In this document: piece by piece, positions 1 to 5,453 of the stretch
How the letters are laid out: every line of letters starts with the position of its first letter
How positions within the stretch are numbered: position 1 is the stretch's first letter
Assembly (NCBI GenBank): GCA_027043685.1
Contig: JALUFI010000010.1
Span: forward strand, 1-6,594
Length of the DNA stretch: 6,594 nt
DNA from: Pyrodictiaceae archaeon
Lineage (GTDB): Archaea > Thermoproteota > Thermoprotei_A > Sulfolobales > Pyrodictiaceae
Direction: 5' to 3'
Program-made: the position numbers and the translations under genes
The notes under the pieces: model-generated
The model's input: only the letters and a program-made list of their open reading frames with translations
The model's database searches: none
Told to the model about the DNA's origin: nothing

Positions 1-979
1 GGCTGTGGATGTATCTTGCTGGTATCGATATGACGCCTGCCGGGACGCCCTCGCGGGTCAGCGCTATGGCGGCTGCGTCCGTCGTTCCGCCGGGTAGTAC
101 CTCGAGCTGGTAGGGTATCCCCTCCGCCCTGGCAGTATCGACTAGCAGCTTGAAGACCTTCGGGTGGGCTATTAGACCGCTGGCCCCGCGGCCGTCGGCC
201 ACCTTGATTGCAGGGCCTTTGCCCAGCTCTGCAACCCTATCCTGCACTCCAACGCCGGGCACGTCGTTGGCGGTGGTTACGTCGAGTGCTATGGCGACGT
301 CTGGGTTGAGCCTGTACGCGGCCACCCTGGCGCCCTTGAGGCCTACCTCCTCCTGAACTGTAGCTACCGCGTAGACCGTGGCGTCTCCCTTGTACTTCCG
401 GAAGGCCCAAAGCATCACGGCGAGGCCTACACGGTCATCCATAGCCTTGCCGGTGACCCTGGTGCCTGCTAGGCGCACCGTCTCCCTATCGAGGTCAACG
501 GGGAGGCCCGGCCTTACCCCAAGCTTCTCGGCCTCCTCCCTGTTAGTCACGCCTATGTCTACGAATAGCTTGGAGAGCTGGGGGACCTGCTTCTGCTCCT
601 CGGGGCTCAGGAGGTGCGGCGGCTTCATGCCCACGACGCCGGGGATTAGCCTCCCGTCATCTAGTCTTATCCTCAGCCTCTGCCCGGGCACTATTACGTC
701 GCTCCACCCGCCCACAGGAGATAGGTAGAGGAACCCCTTCTCATCTATCGCCCTGACGAGGAAGCCTATCTCATCCATATGAGCTGCCCACATGACCCGG
801 AGGCCGCTCGAGCCCTCCCGGACCGCTACTACATTACCCCACCGGTCGATTTCCACCTTGTCAGCGTGGGGTTCTAGCTCTTTTATCACGATCTCCCTTA
901 TGTCATCCTCGAACCCGGAGACCCCGAAGGCGTCTGCCAGCCTCTTGAGAAGCTCGAAGAACTCGCCAGCCTCACTCAT
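1..979 (-). CDS. M42 family metallo-aminopeptidase (TET-like), C-terminus cut by window edge
   Basis: Cytosolic dinuclear-metal aminopeptidase of peptidase family M42; archaeal members form TET dodecamers that trim peptides released by the proteasome and other proteases. The first 326 residues are present and carry the expected ligands: H67 in AHMDEIGF, D182 in AMDDRVG, the catalytic base and ligand pair E210/E211 in QEEVGLKGA, D233 in ALDVTTA, and H325 in RYIHS, which lies at window bases 5-7. The GGTTDA motif is at 297-302. Family members run about 340-360 residues, so only a short tail is missing. The ATG start is preceded by GGGTG seven bases upstream and a TATA-like element near 1014-1021. 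Many databases call such proteins endoglucanase M or cellulase, a legacy name; substrate preference (glutamyl, lysyl, leucyl) cannot be read from sequence. It reads in the same direction as the ferritin gene behind a 97-base gap, apparently with its own promoter. Confidence 0.95.
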   Translation of the reverse strand, partial: MSEAGEFFELLKRLADAFGVSGFEDDIREIVIKELEPHADKVEIDRWGNVVAVREGSSGLRVMWAAHMDEIGFLVRAIDEKGFLYLSPVGGWSDVIVPGQRLRIRLDDGRLIPGVVGMKPPHLLSPEEQKQVPQLSKLFVDIGVTNREEAEKLGVRPGLPVDLDRETVRLAGTRVTGKAMDDRVGLAVMLWAFRKYKGDATVYAVATVQEEVGLKGARVAAYRLNPDVAIALDVTTANDVPGVGVQDRVAELGKGPAIKVADGRGASGLIAHPKVFKLLVDTARAEGIPYQLEVLPGGTTDAAAIALTREGVPAGVISIPARYIHS

Positions 980-1013
980 GGACGCGCACCCGCGGTGCCT
1001 GGGGGAGCCCCTG

Positions 1014-1021
1014 GGTTATAC
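1014..1021 (-). promoter_or_regulatory. TATA-like box for the M42 aminopeptidase gene
   Basis: Reads GTATAACC on the minus strand. Its centre is about 38 bp upstream of the ATG at 979, the same spacing as at the ferritin, MBL and gyaR starts in this window. That would give a leader of roughly a dozen nucleotides including the GGGTG element. Weak match on its own; the shared spacing is the main support. Confidence 0.4.
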
Positions 1022-1038
1022 GGGCTACTGGTGCGGGT

Positions 1039-1070
1039 GAAGAAAACAGTAGGCGGGAGTGGCGGCTCCC
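1039..1070 (-). terminator. Possible terminator of the ferritin gene
   Basis: Reading the minus strand after the ferritin stop there is a five-bp hairpin (GGGAG, six-base loop, CTCCC; 1055-1070) followed about eight bases later by a T-rich run TGTTTTCTT (about 1039-1048). Archaeal termination often relies on the T-tract alone. The element lies between the ferritin stop and the TATA-like box of the next gene, where a terminator is expected. Confidence 0.45.
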
Positions 1071-1076
1071 AGCAGG

Positions 1077-1565
1077 TTACCCCTTCCTCTCGGCCAGCTT
1101 AGCGTCTAGGAAGAGCAGCGCCTGCGGGCTCTCCCCTGCCAGTTCTAGCTTCTGGAGCAGGTCGGAGAAGAGCTTTTCCTCCTCGACCTGCTCCTCGACA
1201 AGCTTGTAGAGGAAGACCTCGGCAGCCTTATCGCCCAGCCTCCTAGCGGCGTCTAGGAGCTCGTGGATACTCTTCGTGACGCTCCTCTCGTGCTCGAGCG
1301 CGTGGCGTACGGCTTGCGTTACGCTCTCCCACTCGGCCGGTGGGGCCTCAATAGGCTCGAGCCTTACCCTGCCTCCCCTCTCTACTAGGTGGTTGTAGAA
1401 CCACATCGCGTGCTCAAGCTCTTCCCGGGCCTGGACCCGCATCCAGTGGGCGAAGCCTGGGAGGCCCTTGTGTTCGAAGTATGCTGACATGGATAGGTAG
1501 AGGTAGGCCGAGTAGAGCTCCCTGTTGAGCTGCTTGTTAAAGAGAGCCTGGAGCTCCGCGTCCAC
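1077..1565 (-). CDS. ftn: Non-haem ferritin (FtnA type)
   Basis: Iron-storage protein: a 24-subunit cytosolic cage that oxidises Fe(II) and stores it as a ferric mineral. The 162 residues are a full-length four-helix bundle with no haem or DNA-binding extension. Ferroxidase residues match the bacterial and archaeal FtnA pattern: E16, Y23, E49, H52, E93 and Q126, with third-site candidates E48, E125, E128 and E129. From memory the sequence resembles Archaeoglobus fulgidus ferritin closely (ELYSAYLYLSM, MRVQ, EEQVEEE, ALLFLD), but with a shorter C-terminal tail. The Trp commonly found five residues before the ferroxidase Gln is Lys121 here. The GTG start is supported by GGGGGTG seven bases upstream and the TATA box at 1599-1606. 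The MBL gene ends 48 bases upstream and the M42 gene lies downstream; no iron transporter or ferredoxin is adjacent. Confidence 0.96.
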   Translation of the reverse strand: MDAELQALFNKQLNRELYSAYLYLSMSAYFEHKGLPGFAHWMRVQAREELEHAMWFYNHLVERGGRVRLEPIEAPPAEWESVTQAVRHALEHERSVTKSIHELLDAARRLGDKAAEVFLYKLVEEQVEEEKLFSDLLQKLELAGESPQALLFLDAKLAERKG

Positions 1566-1598
1566 GCCGATGCACCCCCGGTTCTGAGGGCTTGGGGG

Positions 1599-1606
1599 TA
1601 TAATAT
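1599..1606 (-). promoter_or_regulatory. TATA box of the ferritin gene
   Basis: ATATTATA on the minus strand, the clearest TATA box in the left half of the window, centred about 37 bp before the GTG at 1565. It sits in the 48-base gap after the MBL stop, so ferritin can be transcribed independently of the MBL gene. A perfect 10-bp palindrome (1611-1620) lies directly upstream, where the BRE would be. Confidence 0.65.
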
Positions 1607-1610
1607 GGCG

Positions 1611-1620
1611 GCTCTAGAGC
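1611..1620. repeat. 10-bp perfect palindrome upstream of the ferritin TATA box
   Basis: GCTCTAGAGC is self-complementary and lies four bases upstream of the ferritin TATA box, overlapping the expected BRE position. It also contains the MBL stop codon (CTA at 1614-1616 on the plus strand). It could be an operator, for example for a metal-responsive regulator, but it does not resemble a DtxR/IdeR consensus that I know and may be chance. Confidence 0.35.
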
Positions 1621-2468
1621 TCCAGCGCGAAGCCAACCCCTCCCAGCCTGTAGGCGTCGCCGAGCGCCTGCGCTAGGGGGCCCTGGGCCAGGGGACCCGT
1701 GCAGTGGGCAGCCGCTACTAGCCTGGGCTGCTTGGAGGCTAGGTACCTCACTACCTGGGTCGTCCTCTCCGCGGGGGCTCCGAGGAGGTGGAGGCCGCCC
1801 ACTAGGCCGTAGAGGGTCTTCGATGCCGTGGCCTCGAGCCCGTACTCTACAATGTTCTCCACGCCTGCGTGGCCGCAGCCCGTGAGTGCTAGGAGGCCCC
1901 CCGGCGAGTCGATGTAGAGGGCCATGTCGTCGGTCATGTCATCCTCCACTAGCTCCCCATTGTGGAGACGCAGCATCCCCCAGGCATGTGTGGGCCCCCA
2001 CTCGCGGGGTATCTCGCCCGACACAGTGATACGCTCCGTTAGCTGCACGGGCTTCCGGGAGAGGAGGAACCTCGCCCCGAGACCCTCAAGCTCCCGCCTC
2101 GTGTAGGGGAGGCCTATGTCGCGGAGCACCCCGCCTAGAGCCCTGAGCCTGGCGTAGGCAGGCTCGAAGAGTCGAGGGTGAGCCACCACGGTCACAGGCT
2201 TGCCCTCGCGCAGCTCAAGGAACCTTCTAAGCCCGCCGGTGTGGTCGTAGTGCCTGTGGCTGAGCACGACGAAGTCTACACTCTTCGGGTCGACGCCTAG
2301 GAGCCTAAGGTTATACTCGAGGACGTGGCCACTAGTGCCGGTGTCGAAGAGCACCCGCACACCAGCCTCAACATCCTCCACCAGCGCGGCGAACCCATAC
2401 TCCGCCAAGAGCCTCGTGGGTAGGGGGGCCGAGTTATCAACGAGAACCGTGAGCCTAAGCGCCGGCAA
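1614..2468 (-). CDS. Metallo-beta-lactamase-fold hydrolase, COG1237 / MJ0301-like
   Basis: A 284-residue MBL-fold protein. The metal motif is HRHYDH (H71, H73, D75, H76, followed by TGG), with further ligands expected at H200 in GCGHAG and H255 in AAAHCTG. The start (LTVLVDN), the DTGTSG segment at 42-47 and GGLHL at 224-228 are typical of the COG1237 group. A Methanocaldococcus member, MJ0301, has been linked to dihydropterin/methanopterin-type synthesis, and many relatives carry the name 7,8-dihydropterin-6-yl-methyl-aminobenzene phosphate synthase. That name should not be transferred without pathway context, and none is visible here; a generic metal-dependent hydrolase is the safe call. 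Not an antibiotic beta-lactamase, nor RNase J/CPSF type (no beta-CASP domain). The start is TTG, chosen because GTGGTG lies seven bases upstream and the TATA box 38 bp upstream, with no in-frame start codon just above it. Confidence 0.93.
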   Translation of the reverse strand: MPALRLTVLVDNSAPLPTRLLAEYGFAALVEDVEAGVRVLFDTGTSGHVLEYNLRLLGVDPKSVDFVVLSHRHYDHTGGLRRFLELREGKPVTVVAHPRLFEPAYARLRALGGVLRDIGLPYTRRELEGLGARFLLSRKPVQLTERITVSGEIPREWGPTHAWGMLRLHNGELVEDDMTDDMALYIDSPGGLLALTGCGHAGVENIVEYGLEATASKTLYGLVGGLHLLGAPAERTTQVVRYLASKQPRLVAAAHCTGPLAQGPLAQALGDAYRLGGVGFALEL

Positions 2469-2502
2469 GACACGCCACCACGTCCAAGTCGGTGCTCAAG
2501 CC

Positions 2503-2509
2503 TAATTAT
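2503..2509 (-). promoter_or_regulatory. TATA box of the MBL-fold hydrolase gene
   Basis: Minus strand reads ATAATTA, centred 38 bp before the TTG start at 2468. The heptamer immediately upstream, TCCTGCG (2510-2516), is one arm of an inverted repeat whose other arm is at 2539-2545. Confidence 0.55.
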
Positions 2510-2545
2510 CGCAGGAAGAACGCCGAGACTATGCATAATCCTGCG
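2510..2545. repeat. 7-bp inverted repeat in the divergent promoter region
   Basis: CGCAGGA at 2510-2516 and TCCTGCG at 2539-2545 are exact reverse complements separated by 22 bases. The left arm abuts the MBL TATA box. The right arm is followed by TAACCC on the plus strand, so each arm is followed by a TAA-containing stretch in its own direction. It is placed as a regulator site for the divergent MBL and acyl-CoA synthetase genes would be, but two 7-bp arms can occur by chance. Confidence 0.35.
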
Positions 2546-2568
2546 TAACCCCTCGGTTGGGCCTAGTT

Positions 2569-2577
2569 ACTTTAATG
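2569..2577 (+). promoter_or_regulatory. TATA-like box of the acyl-CoA synthetase gene
   Basis: ACTTTAATG, with core TTTAAT at 2571-2576. The core centre is about 38 bp before GTG 2612, but only about 14 bp before GTG 2588. Archaeal transcription starts about 25 bp after the box centre, near 2598-2600, which would leave GTG 2588 outside the transcript. Confidence 0.5.
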
Positions 2578-2611
2578 GGGCTTCACGGTGAGGGATACTG
2601 TGGTGGGATGG

Positions 2612-4120
2612 GTGGCTTGTGGTCTGGGTACCCTGGTCCCTGACGCTCTGTACCCCCTCCGTAGGGGTGCCAGCCTCTTCCCGCGCCGTGAGGTTGTGGG
2701 GCCCGATGCCCGTGTCAGGTATGGCGAGATGGCGGGGCGCGTGCGCTGGTGGGCTGGCTGGCTTCGCGAGAAGGGGGTTGGCCGCGGTGATGTTGTCGCT
2801 GTGGCGGATGTTAATAGTGTTAGGTTCATGGAGCTAGCCTACGCTGCCGGCCTCGTCGGCGCTGTCCTGCTGCCGATCAACTACCGGCTCCCACCCGTGC
2901 TGATAGGCGACATATTGGGGGAGGCGGAGCCCTCCCTTCTGCTCTACTCTCCACCGTTCCGCGAGCTCGCCAGCCTAGCGAAGCGGGGCCTCGAGCTCCC
3001 GGCGGGGCCTGGAGGCTCGGTTGGCGACGGCGAGCTGCGGGGCGACCCTGATGCTGACTATGTTCTACTCTATACTAGCGGTACGACCGGGAGGCCCAAG
3101 GGAGTCCTCTACCCGCAGTGGAAGATGATAGAGGGCGGTCTAAGCATAGCCCACCAGCTCGCCCTCTACAAGACGGGCGCTCGCCTGTCGAGCGGTGACG
3201 TGATGCTAAGCCTGATACCCATGTTCCATATACTCTCGTGGGGGAGCATATTCATAGCCCCATACATAGGTGCAAAGCTCGTGTTCATCGACAAGTTCGA
3301 TCCCCGTAAGGTAGACGAGGTGGTCTCCAGGGAGGGCGTTACGTGGATGAATGCCGTGCCAACTATGCTGGCCATGCTCCTCCACGCGGGCGCCCGCCTG
3401 AGCGGTGTTAAGGCGCTCGTGGGCGGGAGCCCCATACCGAAGAGCCTGTGGGACGCCGCGCACGCCGCTGGGATGAGGCTGAGTGTCATCTATGGTGCGA
3501 CCGATATGCTGGCGGCGGCCATATCCATAGAGACTGACGAGACTAAGGGCGACAGCCTGAGGAGTATTGTGCACCCGGTGCCGGGGGCTGAGCTGCGGGT
3601 CGTGAGGCCTGACGGCTCCCCCGCCGGGCCGGGTGAGATGGGTGAGATACTCTATAGGAGCCCCTGGATGCCCGACGGCTACTATAGGAACCCCGAGAAG
3701 ACTAGGGAGGCCTTCCAGGGCGGGTGGTTCCGCACTGGCGACCTGGGTGTGCCCACTAGTGACGGCGGCCTTCAGGTGCTTGACAGGGTCAAGGACGCCG
3801 TGAAGAGTGGGGGCGAGTGGATACCCACCAGTATCCTCGAGTCGATAATAAGCGAGGTGCCAGGGGTCCAGATGGTTGCCGTGATCCCGGTGCCGCACGA
3901 GAAGTGGGGCGAGCGGCCCGCCGCGCTCTACACTGGCACGGCGGCCCCGGAGGATATAGTTGAGCATCTCCGCCGCGCCGTTGAGGAGGGTAGGATAGCT
4001 AAGTGGTGGATACCAGACCACATCGTGAGGGTGGAGGAGCTACCCCTCACGAGCACGGGCAAGGTAAACAAGCTCCTCCTCCGCCGCGTGTGGGCTGAGA
4101 GGCTGTCGGGCCGGGGCTAG
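2612..4120 (+). CDS. AMP-binding acyl-CoA synthetase (medium-chain fatty acid-CoA ligase type)
   Basis: Adenylate-forming ligase (ANL superfamily) that activates a carboxylic acid with ATP and CoA through an acyl-AMP. All core motifs are visible, numbered from GTG 2612: P-loop YTSGTTGRPKG at 154-164, PMFHILSWG typical of the medium/long-chain group, YGATD at 294-298, ribose-binding WFRTGD with D377, hinge DRVKDAVKSGGE at 391-402, and catalytic K484 in STGKVNK. At 502 residues it is slightly short for the family, with a compact linker before the P-loop. The substrate is not readable: a fatty acid, branched acid, or a hydroxyacid such as the 4-hydroxybutyrate used in crenarchaeal carbon fixation are all possible. 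The open frame extends to GTG 2588 (eight more residues), but 2612 has GTGGTG six bases upstream and the better TATA spacing. Divergent from the MBL gene and convergent with DUF2283. Confidence 0.93.
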   Translation: MACGLGTLVPDALYPLRRGASLFPRREVVGPDARVRYGEMAGRVRWWAGWLREKGVGRGDVVAVADVNSVRFMELAYAAGLVGAVLLPINYRLPPVLIGDILGEAEPSLLLYSPPFRELASLAKRGLELPAGPGGSVGDGELRGDPDADYVLLYTSGTTGRPKGVLYPQWKMIEGGLSIAHQLALYKTGARLSSGDVMLSLIPMFHILSWGSIFIAPYIGAKLVFIDKFDPRKVDEVVSREGVTWMNAVPTMLAMLLHAGARLSGVKALVGGSPIPKSLWDAAHAAGMRLSVIYGATDMLAAAISIETDETKGDSLRSIVHPVPGAELRVVRPDGSPAGPGEMGEILYRSPWMPDGYYRNPEKTREAFQGGWFRTGDLGVPTSDGGLQVLDRVKDAVKSGGEWIPTSILESIISEVPGVQMVAVIPVPHEKWGERPAALYTGTAAPEDIVEHLRRAVEEGRIAKWWIPDHIVRVEELPLTSTGKVNKLLLRRVWAERLSGRG

Positions 4121-4380
4121 TAAACGTCTATCCCGGCCCTCTTCGAGAACTCATTTATCACTATCCCGACTAGTTTGCCCTCGCGAAGCCTTATTATCAC
4201 GTCGTTGTCGAGCATTATGCTCTCGTCGGCGTCCTCGAGGCCGAAGTTGATGTAGAGGATGTCGTTGTGCTTGTCGTACTCTATCCATAGCTTCTCTAGG
4301 TCCTCGACGACCACTCTCCTAGCGCGGCGCATGCCCTCCTCGTAGTCCCTAGCCCTCTCCTCGCCCTCCACGGGGGTCAC
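4117..4380 (-). CDS. DUF2283 family protein, translationally coupled to gyaR
   Basis: A small protein of 87 residues and unknown function. Residues 31-82 fit the short beta-rich DUF2283 domain: LWIEYDKHNDILYINFG, then an acidic stretch, then DNDVIIRLREGKLVGIVI and a final NEFSKRAG. The first 30 residues are a charged, probably helical extension (acidic then Arg-rich, MRRARR at 17-22) longer than in minimal family members. No catalytic motif, signal peptide or membrane segment is seen. Its GTG start overlaps the gyaR stop in a four-base GTGA, so it is the second gene of that operon and is probably translated by coupling; no GGTG-type leader precedes it. An internal ATG at 4332 (M17) would keep the whole domain and is an alternative start. 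Its stop shares the CTAG at 4117-4120 with the convergent synthetase gene. Confidence 0.85.
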   Translation of the reverse strand: MTPVEGEERARDYEEGMRRARRVVVEDLEKLWIEYDKHNDILYINFGLEDADESIMLDNDVIIRLREGKLVGIVINEFSKRAGIDVY

Positions 4381-5390
4381 CCGAAGCCCGGCGGTCTAAC
4401 ATTCACGACGTCCTTGTTGACGAGGGTCGGAGGCACCCGGCCCTCGTAGAAGGCTATGAGGTTCTCGGCCACGAGGTCGGCCATGCGTGTTCTCGTCTCC
4501 CAGGTGGCGCTGCCTATGTGTGGTGCCAGCACTACGTTGTCGAGCTTCGTTATAGGGTGATCCGGTGGGAGCGGCTCCTGGGGGAAGACGTCTAGGCCCG
4601 CCGCGCGGAGGCGTCCCTCCCGGAGCGCCTCGGCTAGGGCGTCGAGGTCCACTATCTTGCCCCTAGCCGTGTTGACTAGGATGGCGCCCTTCTTCACCCT
4701 AGCGAGGCGCTCCCTGTTTATGAGCCCCTCGGTCTCGGGTGTTAGGGGCGTGTGTATCGTTATCACGTCTGCCTCCTCGATGAGCCTCTCCAGCGGCACG
4801 TACTGGGCGTTCAGCTTCTTCTCCTCCTCGGGTGGCAGCCTCCTCTTATCGTAGTAGATCACCTTCATGCCGAAGCCCTGGGCCCGTCTCGCGACTGCCC
4901 TGCCTATCCTACCCATCCCTATGACTCCGAGGGTCTTCCCGTAGAGCTCTGTTCCGAGGAGCATCATGGGGTGCCAGCCCGTGCCTGTCCTGTACCACTC
5001 GCCGCTTCGGACGAACCTGTCAGCCTCAACTATCCTCCTGGCGGCGGCGAGTATCAGGGCCCATGTGAGCTCGGCAGTGGCCTCAGTGAGGACTCCGGGG
5101 GTGTTGGTCACGTACACCCCGTGCTTCGTGGCGCATTCTATGTCGATGTTATCGTAGCCTACAGCGTACTGTGATATAATCCTGAGCCTCGGCGAGCTGC
5201 TTATGAGGTTGCAGTCAACCCTATCGGTGAGCAGGGTGACGAGGGCGTCGCTCTTCCTAGCCTCCTCTAGCAGGACCTCGTAGGGGGGCGCCTGGTACTT
5301 CTCCCATAGGTTGACATCGTAGTACTCCTCGAGCCTCTTCAGGGCGTTGCCGGGGAGCTCCCGGGTCACAAAGAGCCTGGGCTTAGCCAT
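4377..5390 (-). CDS. gyaR: Glyoxylate reductase / D-2-hydroxyacid dehydrogenase
   Basis: Cytosolic NAD(P)H-dependent reductase converting glyoxylate to glycolate and probably hydroxypyruvate to D-glycerate. The 337 residues (from ATG 5390) contain the N-terminal substrate domain (ITR/VTRELPG start, YAVGYDNID at 75-83), the Rossmann GMGRIG at 158-163, and the catalytic triad R243 in NTARGK, E272 in GLDVFPQEP and H291 in APHIGSAT. From memory the closest relatives are Pyrococcus/Thermococcus GyaR (shared YVTNTP, RSGEW, ENLIAF-like and VPPTLVN segments). Asp181 ends the second Rossmann strand (YYDKRR), suggesting NADH preference over NADPH. An in-frame GTG at 5402 would add four residues, but ATG 5390 matches the Pyrococcus N-terminus, has GTGGTG six bases upstream and lies 37 bp from its TATA. 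First gene of an operon with DUF2283; divergent from dtdA. Confidence 0.95.
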   Translation of the reverse strand: MAKPRLFVTRELPGNALKRLEEYYDVNLWEKYQAPPYEVLLEEARKSDALVTLLTDRVDCNLISSSPRLRIISQYAVGYDNIDIECATKHGVYVTNTPGVLTEATAELTWALILAAARRIVEADRFVRSGEWYRTGTGWHPMMLLGTELYGKTLGVIGMGRIGRAVARRAQGFGMKVIYYDKRRLPPEEEKKLNAQYVPLERLIEEADVITIHTPLTPETEGLINRERLARVKKGAILVNTARGKIVDLDALAEALREGRLRAAGLDVFPQEPLPPDHPITKLDNVVLAPHIGSATWETRTRMADLVAENLIAFYEGRVPPTLVNKDVVNVRPPGFG

Positions 5391-5424
5391 AGCAGCCACC
5401 ACGTCGGCGCGTATGCGTGCCGGG

Positions 5425-5430
5425 TATAAA
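5425..5430. promoter_or_regulatory. Single TATA element between divergent gyaR and dtdA
   Basis: TATAAA on the plus strand and TTTATA on the minus strand. It is the only convincing TATA box in the 82-base gap. It is centred 37 bp before gyaR ATG 5390 and 36-46 bp before the dtdA GTG candidates (5464, 5473). Both genes may use it, or one may use a weak unseen element. Neither flank shows an obvious purine-rich BRE that would fix direction. Confidence 0.55.
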
Positions 5431-5443
5431 CGCTAGCCCAGAC

Positions 5444-5453
5444 CCCGGCCGGG
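5444..5453. repeat. 10-bp GC palindrome in the dtdA promoter/leader
   Basis: CCCGGCCGGG is perfectly self-complementary and lies between the TATA element and the dtdA Shine-Dalgarno, around the expected start of dtdA transcription. In GC-rich DNA this may be chance, but as RNA or operator DNA it could affect dtdA expression. Confidence 0.3.

Noticed and set aside
378..728. Plus-strand open frame of 116 codons
   Set aside because: Antisense to the M42 aminopeptidase, which has its catalytic motifs in this region; the Ser/Pro/Thr-rich translation is typical of a shadow frame.
1..979. Endoglucanase/cellulase annotation for the M42 protein
   Set aside because: The metal ligands and EE base are those of M42 aminopeptidases; the glucanase name is a historical misannotation.
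1385..1636. Overlapping minus-strand frame at the ferritin start
   Set aside because: Out of frame with ferritin, Ser/Arg-rich, and its start lies upstream of the ferritin TATA box.
2529..2540. TATA-like TATGCATAAT as promoter of the acyl-CoA synthetase
   Set aside because: It would place transcription near 2560 and the start codon about 37 bp on, near 2571, where no suitable start exists; the 2571-2576 element fits better.
3206..4021. 271-codon minus-strand open frame
   Set aside because: It lies wholly inside the acyl-CoA synthetase, whose conserved motifs cover this stretch. The antisense translation is low-complexity with no domain pattern; long antisense frames are common in GC-rich genes.
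4117..4332. Shorter DUF2283 form starting at the internal ATG 4332
   Set aside because: It keeps the domain and has a GAGGAGG very close upstream, but the spacing is too short and the GTG 4380 overlap with the gyaR stop is a classic coupled start. Kept as an alternative only.
4752..5174. Plus-strand open frame of 140 codons
   Set aside because: Antisense to gyaR across its Rossmann fold; no family resemblance.
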